A stretch of 64,000 nt of DNA from Marinococcus luteus (GTDB taxonomy: Bacteria; Bacillota; Bacilli; Bacillales; Marinococcaceae). The position numbers were made by a program, and so were the translations under genes. Location: positions 806,001-870,000 of the forward strand of contig NZ_FNNC01000001.1 of NCBI RefSeq assembly GCF_900106595.1, given 5' to 3'. A model generated the notes under the pieces. That model saw nothing but the letters and a program-made list of their open reading frames with translations, did no database searches and had not been told where the DNA came from. Shown piece after piece: positions 17,326 through 24,173 of the stretch. Each line of letters starts with the position of its first letter. Position 1 is the first letter of the stretch.

Positions 17326-17353
17326 TTTAAACATCAATGTTTAAATTGATGTT
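17326..17353. promoter_or_regulatory. Two overlapping palindromes between divergent genes
   Basis: TTTAAACAT-CA-ATGTTTAAA (17326-17345) is a perfect 9-bp inverted repeat. AACATCAAT-N6-ATTGATGTT (17330-17353) is another, sharing 16 bases with the first. The two cannot both form as hairpins. They sit between the aldo/keto reductase and EAL starts and look like a dimeric regulator's operator. Confidence 0.5.
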
Positions 17354-17461
17354 ATCTGCCATCCACTTTCGCTCTTTAAGGAAAAATTTCTCATTTAACA
17401 CTTGAATACATCGTTCTCCAGCCGATATTATTATTAAAACGACATCATTTGGAGGTCATCT

Positions 17462-18514
17462 ATGAAGAACGGTTGCGACGTTTGCATGCCCGGACACCAG
17501 GGCTATACTTTCATCTTTGAAAACGACCAGTCTCCTGCCCTGCTCCATCCTTATTTTAGTGAATACGGCGAAAACCAATGGCAGGAAGTAAACAACCATA
17601 TGGTATGGATGGATGAAACCATTGCTTTTGCTTTACTGGATTACCTGGAAGTTCATTATAATCCTGAAGAAATTTTTATTTTTCCTGCAAAAAAGAGTAA
17701 TCCTTTGGAAAACGAAGCCAACAGACAGCCGCTCCGCTCCCTCAACGCTTATAAAGAAGCAGGCTGGATTGATAACATTATCGATCAGGAACAGATACAG
17801 TCGCATTACCAGCCTATCGTACGGCCAGAAAACGGAAGCTATGCTATTATTGGGCACGAGATGCTTTCCCGCGGAAAAGCAGCAGATGGAAGTACGATTG
17901 CCCCATTTTTCCTGCTCGAGGCAGCGCGTACCCGCCACCGGCTGTTTGCGCTTGACCGCGCCTGCCGGATCGTTTCTGTCAAAAATGCAGCCCTTATTAA
18001 AGACAAGCTCATTTTTATCAATTTTATTCCGACTGCTATTTATGTGCCTGAACACTGTTTATCGACCACTATCCGCCTGATCAATGAAATGGGCATTTCG
18101 CCGGGAAACGTAGTTTTCGAAGTTGTAGAAAGCGATGAAGTACAGGATGTTGATCATCTGAAACGTATACTCAATTATTACCGGAAGAACGGTTTTAAAT
18201 ATGCTTTAGACGACGTAGGCACCGGGGCCAATGACCTCAAAAAACTATCTTACCTTGAACCGGATATTGTTAAACTGGCCAGAGAATATTCCGACGGCGT
18301 AAGCCGGGATCCCAAAAAAAGAAAAGTCGCGGCGTCGCTGCTGCAGGTCGCTGCTCATACCGGCTCTCAGCCGCTTGCTGAAGGAGTTGAACATAAAGAA
18401 GATGCCGATTACTTAGCCGACATGGGATACGAGCTGTTTCAGGGATATTATTTCGCCAAACCGCAGGAGCAGCCTCTGGATTCTCTTCCCCACACTGTTA
18501 ATACGAACCATTGA
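17462..18514 (+). CDS. EAL-domain cyclic-di-GMP phosphodiesterase
   Basis: A 350-residue cytoplasmic protein with an EAL domain from about residue 105 to 335. The catalytic set looks complete: EML in place of EAL at 133-135, Asn187 (FINF), Glu220, Asp250-Asp251 (LDDVGTG), Lys271, Glu307 (AEGVE) and FQGYYF. It should hydrolyse c-di-GMP. The N-terminal 100 residues carry a CDVC pair and no known sensor domain, possibly a metal- or redox-sensitive part; the layout resembles YuxH-like proteins. GGAGG precedes the start. A broken PilZ gene lies 0.6 kb downstream. No diguanylate cyclase is in the window. Confidence 0.88.
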   Translation: MKNGCDVCMPGHQGYTFIFENDQSPALLHPYFSEYGENQWQEVNNHMVWMDETIAFALLDYLEVHYNPEEIFIFPAKKSNPLENEANRQPLRSLNAYKEAGWIDNIIDQEQIQSHYQPIVRPENGSYAIIGHEMLSRGKAADGSTIAPFFLLEAARTRHRLFALDRACRIVSVKNAALIKDKLIFINFIPTAIYVPEHCLSTTIRLINEMGISPGNVVFEVVESDEVQDVDHLKRILNYYRKNGFKYALDDVGTGANDLKKLSYLEPDIVKLAREYSDGVSRDPKKRKVAASLLQVAAHTGSQPLAEGVEHKEDADYLADMGYELFQGYYFAKPQEQPLDSLPHTVNTNH

Positions 18515-18518
18515 TCTT

Positions 18519-18548
18519 AAAAAGCATGTGGCAGGCACATGCTTTTTT
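18519..18548 (+). terminator. Intrinsic terminator of the EAL gene
   Basis: 11-bp stem AAAAAGCATGT / ACATGCTTTTT with T-tract, five bases after the stop codon. Confidence 0.9.
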
Positions 18549-18733
18549 CTATAAAAGGGTTTAATCTGGATGATGCCGAATCCGCTAGTACCGAGCAGAA
18601 GCAGGCTATCCCAATGAACCGCTACGGGGAGTCTGAAGATATTGCAAACCTTGCTTTATTCCTTACTGCTAACGAATCAAGCTTTATCAGTGGTTCCGAG
18701 TATCGTATTGACGGCGGTATGGCAGCGCAGTAA
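18539..18733 (+). pseudogene. C-terminal remnant of a short-chain dehydrogenase/reductase
   Basis: The frame encodes about 55 residues matching only the end of an SDR: EQKQAIPMNRYGESEDIANL, ALFLTANESSFISGSEY, then RIDGGMAAQ. The Rossmann fold and the S-Y-K active site are missing; a normal member is about 250 residues. The open frame begins inside the EAL gene's terminator and has no ribosome binding site, so it is not expected to be expressed. It reads as the stump of a deleted gene. Recognisable similarity begins about 18563. Confidence 0.8.
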
Positions 18734-18750
18734 AAATGATTCTCCTGTAC

Positions 18751-18786
18751 AAATGGCCCTCCGGCTTCAGTGCCGGGGGCCATTTT
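18751..18786 (+). terminator. Hairpin terminator behind the SDR remnant
   Basis: AAATGGCCC(T)CCGGC pairs with GCCGG(G)GGCCATTT with one bulge, followed by TTTTGTATT. Probably the former terminator of the SDR gene, still intact. Confidence 0.7.
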
Positions 18787-18834
18787 GTATTACTGCCATG
18801 TAGATAATTTTCAGCTGTCACGAGGCGGCTTGAA

Positions 18835-19053
18835 TTATACATCAATAAAGCGGCTGCCCTTTTCTGTCACCACCGGGTCCACATATTCGACTTTTTCTTC
18901 CTCGTCTGTTACTTTTTCTGCTTCGAGCATCGCTTCTTTGATCAAATAATCAAAATGCGCTTCTTCATTGGAATCATCCGGGGTAATCGTTCCTTCTTCT
19001 TTAGTGGCAATACGGGCAATCAGCAGCAGTTCTTTCAGTAAATCGTTATCCAT
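18835..19053 (-). CDS. Small acidic hypothetical protein, 72 residues
   Basis: A helical acidic protein (MDNDLLKELLLIARIATKEE, HFDYLIKEAMLEAEKVTDEEE) ending VVTEKGSRFIDV. The start is the ATG behind GAGGAGGG; a longer reading lacks a binding site. It stands between the SDR remnant and the broken PilZ gene. Not recognised. Confidence 0.65.
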   Translation of the reverse strand: MDNDLLKELLLIARIATKEEGTITPDDSNEEAHFDYLIKEAMLEAEKVTDEEEKVEYVDPVVTEKGSRFIDV

Positions 19054-19111
19054 ACAAACCCTCCTCTTGTATCTACATATTGGATGAACAGAAATTCTCA
19101 GTGCCGTTGTC

Positions 19112-19486
19112 TTAACTCTGACGCTCTTTTTGTTCAATGTTCAATTGATGGACCGTGCGCACCAGGTCATTTTTTTGATCGTTGACTTCGTCCGGGAAAA
19201 AGACGCCGTAAATGCAGCCGCCGCTTTGTTTTTCTTTTCGCTTTATATGTCAGTGAAGGATAAAGTTTTTATAGAGCGAACGAAAGGAAAAAGTCAAAAG
19301 TACCCGGTCTGTGACCGGCAGATTCAAACGGGAAAAGAACCGCATGCCCCCACCGGAAAGGTCATGGATAGTCATATCACCTGCTGCGCTGTTCACGATA
19401 GTATCGTCCATCCGGTAAATGAAAAAGGTCCCGTGTAGTGGTTGATGTTCGAAATAGTAGCGTAGGTTTTTTCTTGAATCGGGCAT
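19112..19486 (-). pseudogene. PilZ-domain gene interrupted by an in-frame TGA
   Basis: From ATG 19486, behind AAAGGAGAAGAG, the frame gives 78 residues with the PilZ core (RKNLRYYFEHQPLHGTFFIY, IHDLSGGGMRFFSRLNLPV) and then stops at TGA 19250-19252. The same frame continues without another stop to TAA 19112-19114, adding HIKRKEKQSGGCIYGVFFPD, then a helical end (LVRTVHQLNIEQKERQS). That is exactly the remaining PilZ strands and final helix. So a single-domain c-di-GMP receptor of about 124 residues carries one nonsense codon at position 79. Promoter and ribosome binding site are intact, which suggests a recent mutation or a sequence error. Confidence 0.8.
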
Positions 19487-19529
19487 ACTCTTCTCCTTTA
19501 TCTTCGCGTGAAATATGTGCTTTATCCAT

Positions 19530-19558
19530 AGTATATAGGCTCCACCGCTCGATTTCAA
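19530..19558 (-). promoter_or_regulatory. Sigma-A promoter of the PilZ gene
   Basis: On the minus strand TTGAAA, a 17-base spacer and TATACT; transcription would begin near 19523, about 37 bases before the ATG. Confidence 0.65.
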
Positions 19559-19628
19559 AAACGTTCTCGCGGCAGTATGACGGGTCGTCCACCGCCCTTT
19601 TAGCTTTGCCTTTCCTTTCAAATAAAGA

Positions 19629-19657
19629 TTGACTTTATCTGCGCCCCGGAATATGCT
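19629..19657 (+). promoter_or_regulatory. Promoter of the manganese riboswitch transcript
   Basis: TTGACT (19629-19634), a 17-base spacer and TATGCT (19652-19657). The start would fall near 19664, just before the aptamer. Confidence 0.6.
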
Positions 19658-19667
19658 TAGTATAGAA

Positions 19668-19762
19668 TAAAAGGGGAGTAGCTTTCCTGCATCTGCATCG
19701 TCATGACGGGCTTTGACGCCCCGGTGCTGATGGTAGTTACCATACTATAAGCGAGACCTTTT
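19668..19762 (+). ncRNA. yybP-ykoY (manganese) riboswitch
   Basis: The leader begins AAAAGGGGAGTAGC and ends GCGAGACCTTT, the conserved flanks of the yybP-ykoY aptamer, with a GACGGGC...GCCCC helix and an ATGGTAGTTACCAT hairpin between. The class senses Mn2+. The downstream gene is a TerC/YkoY-type membrane protein, the classical partner. Bases of the 3' flank (ACCTTTT) also form the first arm of the terminator, so metal binding should favour read-through. Confidence 0.9.
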
Positions 19763-19800
19763 CTTCTCCGCAGCAATTTCGGAGAGGAAAAGGTTTTTTT
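19756..19800 (+). terminator. Riboswitch-controlled terminator
   Basis: ACCTTTTCTTCTCCG pairs with CGGAGAGGAAAAGGT (one mismatch/bulge), then seven T's. Its first arm overlaps the aptamer's last helix. Confidence 0.85.
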
Positions 19801-19803
19801 GAT

Positions 19804-19840
19804 GCCTTTTCCTTCGAATCATTCAGGGAAAAGGCTCTTT
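19804..19840 (+). terminator. Second terminator-like hairpin before the ykoY-like gene
   Basis: GCCTTTTCC / GGAAAAGGC stem followed by TCTTTTCG. Its arms resemble those of the preceding terminator, so the two can pair with each other as well. Confidence 0.5.
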
Positions 19841-19871
19841 TCGTGTCTTTTCTCATAAGGGGAGAAACGAA

Positions 19872-20654
19872 ATGGATGTAGGTTTATTGATGGAATACAG
19901 CTGGGTTCTGGTTATTCTGGTCCTGCTTGAGGGTGTGTTAGCAGCTGATAACGCGATGGTTTTGGCGGTAATGGTTAAGGATCTGCCCGAAAAACAGCGG
20001 AAAAAGGCTCTTTTTTACGGATTATTTGGCGCTTTTCTTTTCCGCTTTGGATCACTGTTTATCATCAGTTTTCTGGCAGGTGTGTGGCAGGTTCAGGCTA
20101 TTGGCGCGGCCTACCTTCTTTATATCGCCATTAATCATATTATCAGGCATATGGTCCGCCACCACCAGCAGCAAAACGTGATTGCTGCTGCACCGGAAAC
20201 TAAATCGCCCGGCTTCTGGAAAACTGTTTTTAAAGTAGAGCTTGCAGATATTGCGTTTGCCGTCGATTCGATTCTTGCAGGTGTCGCTCTTGCTATTACG
20301 CTTCCGGCCTCCGGGCTCCCTGCCATCGGCGGCCTTGATGGCGGGATCTTCGCAGTGATTTTATTTGGCGGATTAATTGGGGTAGTCATTATGCGTTTTG
20401 CTGCCGGTAAATTTGTTACCCTGCTGGAAAAACGTCCAGGCCTTGAAATAACTGCCTTCGTTATCGTTGGCTGGGTCGGTGTAAAACTCGCAGTTTATGC
20501 TTTGAGTCACCCTTCACTGCACATCATTCCGGAAGCATTTTCCCATTCGCCGCTGTGGAAGGCTTCCTTCTATATTGTCCTCGTAATGATTGCGGTCAGC
20601 GGCTGGTTTTTATCCAGCCCGAAATCAGTAGATGAAACAGCGAAAGAACATTAA
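19872..20654 (+). CDS. TerC/YkoY family membrane protein (likely Mn exporter)
   Basis: A 260-residue membrane protein with about seven to eight helices. It carries the TerC family signature near the first helix (LLEGVLAADNAMVLAVMV, with Glu20, Asp26 and Asn27) and a second one (ELADIAFAVDSILAGVALA). TerC-type proteins of bacilli help export manganese or metallate secreted enzymes. Control by a yybP-ykoY riboswitch supports a response to excess Mn2+. The start follows AGGGGAG. A histidine-rich loop (HMVRHHQQQ) lies between helices. It is monocistronic. Confidence 0.9.
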   Translation: MDVGLLMEYSWVLVILVLLEGVLAADNAMVLAVMVKDLPEKQRKKALFYGLFGAFLFRFGSLFIISFLAGVWQVQAIGAAYLLYIAINHIIRHMVRHHQQQNVIAAAPETKSPGFWKTVFKVELADIAFAVDSILAGVALAITLPASGLPAIGGLDGGIFAVILFGGLIGVVIMRFAAGKFVTLLEKRPGLEITAFVIVGWVGVKLAVYALSHPSLHIIPEAFSHSPLWKASFYIVLVMIAVSGWFLSSPKSVDETAKEH

Positions 20655-20690
20655 TTATTGATACAAATGCATTTTTGCATATAAAGCGAG

Positions 20691-20728
20691 GTACCCTTAA
20701 GCAGATGAAGCTTAAAGGTGCTTTTTTT
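20691..20728 (+). terminator. Intrinsic terminator of the ykoY-like gene
   Basis: GTACCCTTAAGC / GCTTAAAGGTGC stem followed by seven T's. Confidence 0.85.
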
Positions 20729-20842
20729 ATATCATAGACACTCTTTCCAGTTCTGGAGTTTAGTTATATAGATTGAAGGTAACAAGATAAAAAGAATGGA
20801 TTTTTTAATTTCACGGCTGACGAAAGCCAAAGGAGCCTGTTT

Positions 20843-21640
20843 ATGCCATATTTCACTTCAAAAAACACATCACTCTATTATGAACAGCGGGGCCAGGGGC
20901 CTGTGCTTGTATTTATTTCCCCTCCCGGACTCGGCTGTACGGCCTTTGAGCAGCAGCACCCGCTGGAAGACCAGTTTCAGGTTGTTAGCTTCGATCCCCG
21001 GGGGAACGGCAGAAGCGAATGCGGTGAAGCTGCCGACGGCACCATCAAACAATGGACGGAGGATATTTACGCCCTCGTATCTCATCTCGGGGCTGACCAG
21101 GTCATTCTTTGCGGCTATTCTTTTGGCGGGCTTCCCGCCCAGGAATTTGCTTACAGATATCCCGAAAAGACAAAAGCACTCGTATTAATCAGCAGCTTTC
21201 CAAAAGTAAGGACGTTTATGCTGGCCGGAAAATTCCGTCTTGGCATTTGGAGCACGTATGAAAACCTGCTCGGAACGCTTGGCAAGGGCCTCGCCTTTTC
21301 TCATACCAAAAAGCAGGACCAGCAGGAGCGCATCGAAAAAAATATTGAAAACAGCGACCCAGGCGTTATGGAGCAGATGTATTTGAACGGCTTGCATTAC
21401 GACAGCACCGGCCTTCTCCCCCATATTACCTGTCCCGCGCTTACGATATTTGGCAGCAACGATGTGTTTGTAAAAAAACATCAGCATGATTTTCAATCCC
21501 GGCTTCCCAACATGCGCAATGTTCATATTCAGGGTAAAGTACATCAGCTTCCCACCAGAGCCGCCGGTGAAGTGAACGCTATCATCAGAAATTTTGTTAA
21601 CAACGACGTTTATGCAGACATTTCGCAGAATGTTTACTGA
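20843..21640 (+). CDS. Alpha/beta hydrolase
   Basis: A 265-residue alpha/beta hydrolase. The nucleophile elbow is CGYSFGG with Ser93; the acid is probably the Asp in FGSNDVFV near 216 and the base the His in KVHQLP near 242. An FDPRGNGRSE strand-loop precedes, as usual. The oxyanion segment reads SPPGLGC instead of the common HG pair. Substrate unknown; it could be an esterase or a C-C hydrolase. AAAGGAG stands before the ATG and a terminator follows. Confidence 0.85.
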   Translation: MPYFTSKNTSLYYEQRGQGPVLVFISPPGLGCTAFEQQHPLEDQFQVVSFDPRGNGRSECGEAADGTIKQWTEDIYALVSHLGADQVILCGYSFGGLPAQEFAYRYPEKTKALVLISSFPKVRTFMLAGKFRLGIWSTYENLLGTLGKGLAFSHTKKQDQQERIEKNIENSDPGVMEQMYLNGLHYDSTGLLPHITCPALTIFGSNDVFVKKHQHDFQSRLPNMRNVHIQGKVHQLPTRAAGEVNAIIRNFVNNDVYADISQNVY

Positions 21641-21728
21641 AGAAGCATAAAGGATATATGTTTATAGTTCGCTCTTCATTTTCAAGTTATAGACGTGGCG
21701 GTAATGGTTGGATAATAAACTAACCCAT

Positions 21729-21770
21729 GAGCCAGCAAAAGAAAGCTTTTTCTTTGCTGACTCTTTTTTT
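21729..21770 (+). terminator. Intrinsic terminator of the hydrolase gene
   Basis: GAG-AGCAAA-GAAA pairs with TTTC-TTTGCT-CTC, with small internal loops, followed by seven T's. Confidence 0.8.
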
Positions 21771-21820
21771 AATTTTCCGAACCACCGCTTCCATATTTTA
21801 AACAAAAAGGAGTAGATATA

Positions 21821-22426
21821 ATGAGTAACACATCAACCAGAAAGACACTGCCAATTATTGCACTTTCAGCCGCTGCAATCGGAGGAGGCGTATACTGGTA
21901 TACGAAAAGCTCCGGAAGCACCAGCAACAGTGAGAGTGAAAGCAGCGAAGGCATGAGGGATAAAGTAAATCAGGCGAATCAGGAAATCGACAAGGATGAA
22001 CTGAAAAACCGCTTCCAGCGTACAGTAGAGCTTACCAAGCAGGCAACGGCCCAGCTGCAGGAGATTTACAATGATTACGGCAAAGACATCATTCAGCAGA
22101 TTCAGCAGGTGAAAAAAGACTCTGAAGGTGTAGTATCCACAGCTAAAGAAGCCGGTGATGAGTTGAAGGATGTCGCTGACACAGCCAAAGAAGCTGAGCA
22201 GGAGCTAGAAGGAGTCAAGGAGCAGGCAAAACAGGGCGCCGAGCAGGTTTCTTCTTCTGATTCTTCCTCTGACAATTCCAGCGCCTCTTCTTCTGAAACC
22301 AGTGCCAACCAAAATATCCAGGAGTCTCCGGAAGAAGAAACTAAACGAAAAGACAACCAGGCTGATATTGAGCCTCAGGAAGAAGGAAAAAATCATCGGG
22401 ACCCAAACAGCAAAGGCAATAACTAA
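21821..22426 (+). CDS. YtxH/GvpT-like membrane-anchored helical protein
   Basis: A 201-residue protein. Residues 9-27 form a Gly/Ala-rich hydrophobic helix (TLPIIALSAAAIGGGVYWY), followed by a Ser/Glu linker. A long coiled-coil-like region at about 45-140 (RFQRTVELTKQATAQLQEIY, KEAGDELKDVADTAKEAEQE) is followed by a disordered Ser/Asp/Glu-rich tail. This is the build of YtxH and GvpT-like or LEA-like stress proteins. Very acidic. AAGGAG precedes the ATG. It may be a general stress or desiccation protein; nothing more precise can be said. Confidence 0.65.
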   Translation: MSNTSTRKTLPIIALSAAAIGGGVYWYTKSSGSTSNSESESSEGMRDKVNQANQEIDKDELKNRFQRTVELTKQATAQLQEIYNDYGKDIIQQIQQVKKDSEGVVSTAKEAGDELKDVADTAKEAEQELEGVKEQAKQGAEQVSSSDSSSDNSSASSSETSANQNIQESPEEETKRKDNQADIEPQEEGKNHRDPNSKGNN

Positions 22427-22466
22427 GCTTTTCTCCACGGAAAAAAAGAGATTTCCTAAAACGAGT

Positions 22467-22496
22467 TAAACCACCGGGGCCGTCCCCGGTGGTTTA
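22467..22496. terminator. Strong hairpin between convergent genes
   Basis: Perfect 13-bp stem TAAACCACCGGGG / CCCCGGTGGTTTA with a 4-nt loop. The T-tracts are short on both sides. Confidence 0.75.
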
Positions 22497-22509
22497 CTTT
22501 ATGTCCCGC

Positions 22510-23067
22510 TCATATATCAGTCTTTTCCGCATACTGTCCGTCGTCCACGTGCGTAACGCCAAACGGCTCTTGCCCGTGGCCGTTATAGTATACATCCAGA
22601 TCATGAAATATACGGTGAATCGTTTCTGCCGTTTGTTCTTCTTCTGTATCAGACTGCTCTTTCTGCTGAAAGCGTTCATTCCACCCGGCAGCATTACGAA
22701 GATCCCTGGCTAAATCCGGGTTGTCCGTCTGCGCAGCCAGTGACTTCAGTTTTTCAATTTTTTCTTCAGGCTCCTGAATGTTTTCAGCCTCCACCATTTT
22801 TTCACCCCCGTAGCCCGTCAGTTCATTCCAGCGGTCATGCCGGGCGGCAATGTAATTTTTCATTTCCCCTTCCCGCTGCACTTTCTTTTCTGTTTTTGTC
22901 AGCTGATGCTCCTGGTCTGCCTCTTCCTCCGAGTCGTTTTCATTTTCCTGCTCTGCTCCCGCTGTCTGATTTTCCATTTCTTCAAGCCATGGATAAACTA
23001 CATAAATGCTGAGCACGGTGATGAAAATGATGATCCCGGCTGCCAGAACCGTGACACCTTTCTTCAT
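22510..23067 (-). CDS. Membrane-anchored acidic hypothetical protein
   Basis: A 185-residue protein. One N-terminal helix (MKKGVTVLAAGIIIFITVLS) acts as uncleaved anchor or signal, then a very acidic stretch (EQENENDSEEEADQE) and a helical region (YIAARHDRWNELTGYGGEK, DNPDLARDLRNAAGWNERF) leading to an Asp-rich end (FHDLDVYYNGHGQEPFGVTH). Probably outside the membrane. The start is the ATG behind GGGGGGAAA; an upstream in-frame start lacks a site. Not recognised. Confidence 0.7.
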   Translation of the reverse strand: MKKGVTVLAAGIIIFITVLSIYVVYPWLEEMENQTAGAEQENENDSEEEADQEHQLTKTEKKVQREGEMKNYIAARHDRWNELTGYGGEKMVEAENIQEPEEKIEKLKSLAAQTDNPDLARDLRNAAGWNERFQQKEQSDTEEEQTAETIHRIFHDLDVYYNGHGQEPFGVTHVDDGQYAEKTDI

Positions 23068-23266
23068 GAATTTCCCCCCTGCTGCCTCTGTATATAAGCA
23101 GACTAAAACCGCCGGATATAATAACATCCCGCGGTTCTAGTCTTATGTATTCATGTCTATTTCATCATACATAAAATACCATTTTAATACTCCATTTTCC
23201 AAACAAGAAAAAACAGGCAGAGCTTCTGCCTGATTCGGCACTCTGCCGGCCCTGCTTTAACATCCT

Positions 23267-24109
23267 TTAGGAGGAGAGCCTTTTTAAAATACTCCATTTG
23301 TCCCGTTTGGACACGTAGGCCCGCTCCTTAAACACCTGATAATCGTTTTTCCGTACCGATTCCAAAATTGCCTGATACATATAAGCAGCGCCTTTGACGG
23401 GATACCTTGCATCCTTCGGATATTGTTCAATAGATTCAAGTGCCTCTGTATACAGCTCTTCCGCCCGCGCAGCAGCCTCTTCCCACGCCCGGACAAATGA
23501 CGGGTCAAGGCGGTGCTGGTAAAGATTCCTGGTGGTATAGCCGTGCTTTTCAAGTATTTCAACTGGAAAATAAATACGCCCCCGTTCCAGATCTTCACCT
23601 ACATCCCGAAGAATATTTGTCAGCTGCATCGCCTTTCCGAGGGCGATTGCGCCCGGCTTCAGGTGTTCAAAACGCTCCGGGGAAAGGATAGGCAGAAGCA
23701 TCAGCCCTACAGTCCCTGCTACATAATAGGAATACCCTTCAACTTCTTCCAGTGTGTAATAAAAAATTTTTTCCAAATCCATATACTGCCCCTGAATCAT
23801 ATCTATAAAGGGCTGTACTTCCATATCGAATCGTTCGAAAGTATCCCTCAATGCAATCCATTGCAGGGACGGCTGATAAAATGGATCGCGGAGAAACTGA
23901 TGAAACATGGTTTCAAATTCTTTTAATTCCTGCTCCGGATTTTCTCCTTCATCCACAATATCATCGACCGTCCGGCAGAAAGCATAGACGGCCCAGACGC
24001 CCCGCCTTTTTTCAAACGGCAGAATATCAAATGCCTTCGAAAAAGTTTTGCTGTGCATTGTAATAATACGATGACATTCTTCGTATGCTTCTTCTAACGT
24101 TGATTTCAT
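23267..24109 (-). CDS. crtM: Phytoene/dehydrosqualene synthase
   Basis: A 280-residue trans-isoprenyl diphosphate synthase of the squalene/phytoene synthase family. The two Asp-rich motifs are present: AFCRTVDDIVDEGE near 50 and LTNILRDVGEDLERGRIYFP near 165. Another family stretch is KGAAYMYQAIL. In bacilli this protein usually joins two farnesyl diphosphates to 4,4'-diapophytoene; a C40 phytoene product cannot be excluded. The start is the second ATG, nine bases behind GAGAGGGG. It is the last gene of a three-gene operon with two desaturase-type genes, 64 bases after the previous stop. Confidence 0.88.
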   Translation of the reverse strand: MKSTLEEAYEECHRIITMHSKTFSKAFDILPFEKRRGVWAVYAFCRTVDDIVDEGENPEQELKEFETMFHQFLRDPFYQPSLQWIALRDTFERFDMEVQPFIDMIQGQYMDLEKIFYYTLEEVEGYSYYVAGTVGLMLLPILSPERFEHLKPGAIALGKAMQLTNILRDVGEDLERGRIYFPVEILEKHGYTTRNLYQHRLDPSFVRAWEEAAARAEELYTEALESIEQYPKDARYPVKGAAYMYQAILESVRKNDYQVFKERAYVSKRDKWSILKRLSS

Positions 24110-24173
24110 ATTTCTCATCCCCTCTCCCGCGTTTCAGAAGCCAAGCAATGGCTGGTTCCCTGCCGGGCGTATA

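Noticed and set aside
19250-19252. Selenocysteine at the PilZ TGA
   Set aside because: No SECIS-like hairpin is apparent right behind the codon and PilZ domains have no use for selenocysteine; mutation or error is simpler.
19130-19438. 102-codon plus-strand ORF opposite the PilZ gene
   Set aside because: It is the antisense shadow of the broken PilZ gene and has no binding site.
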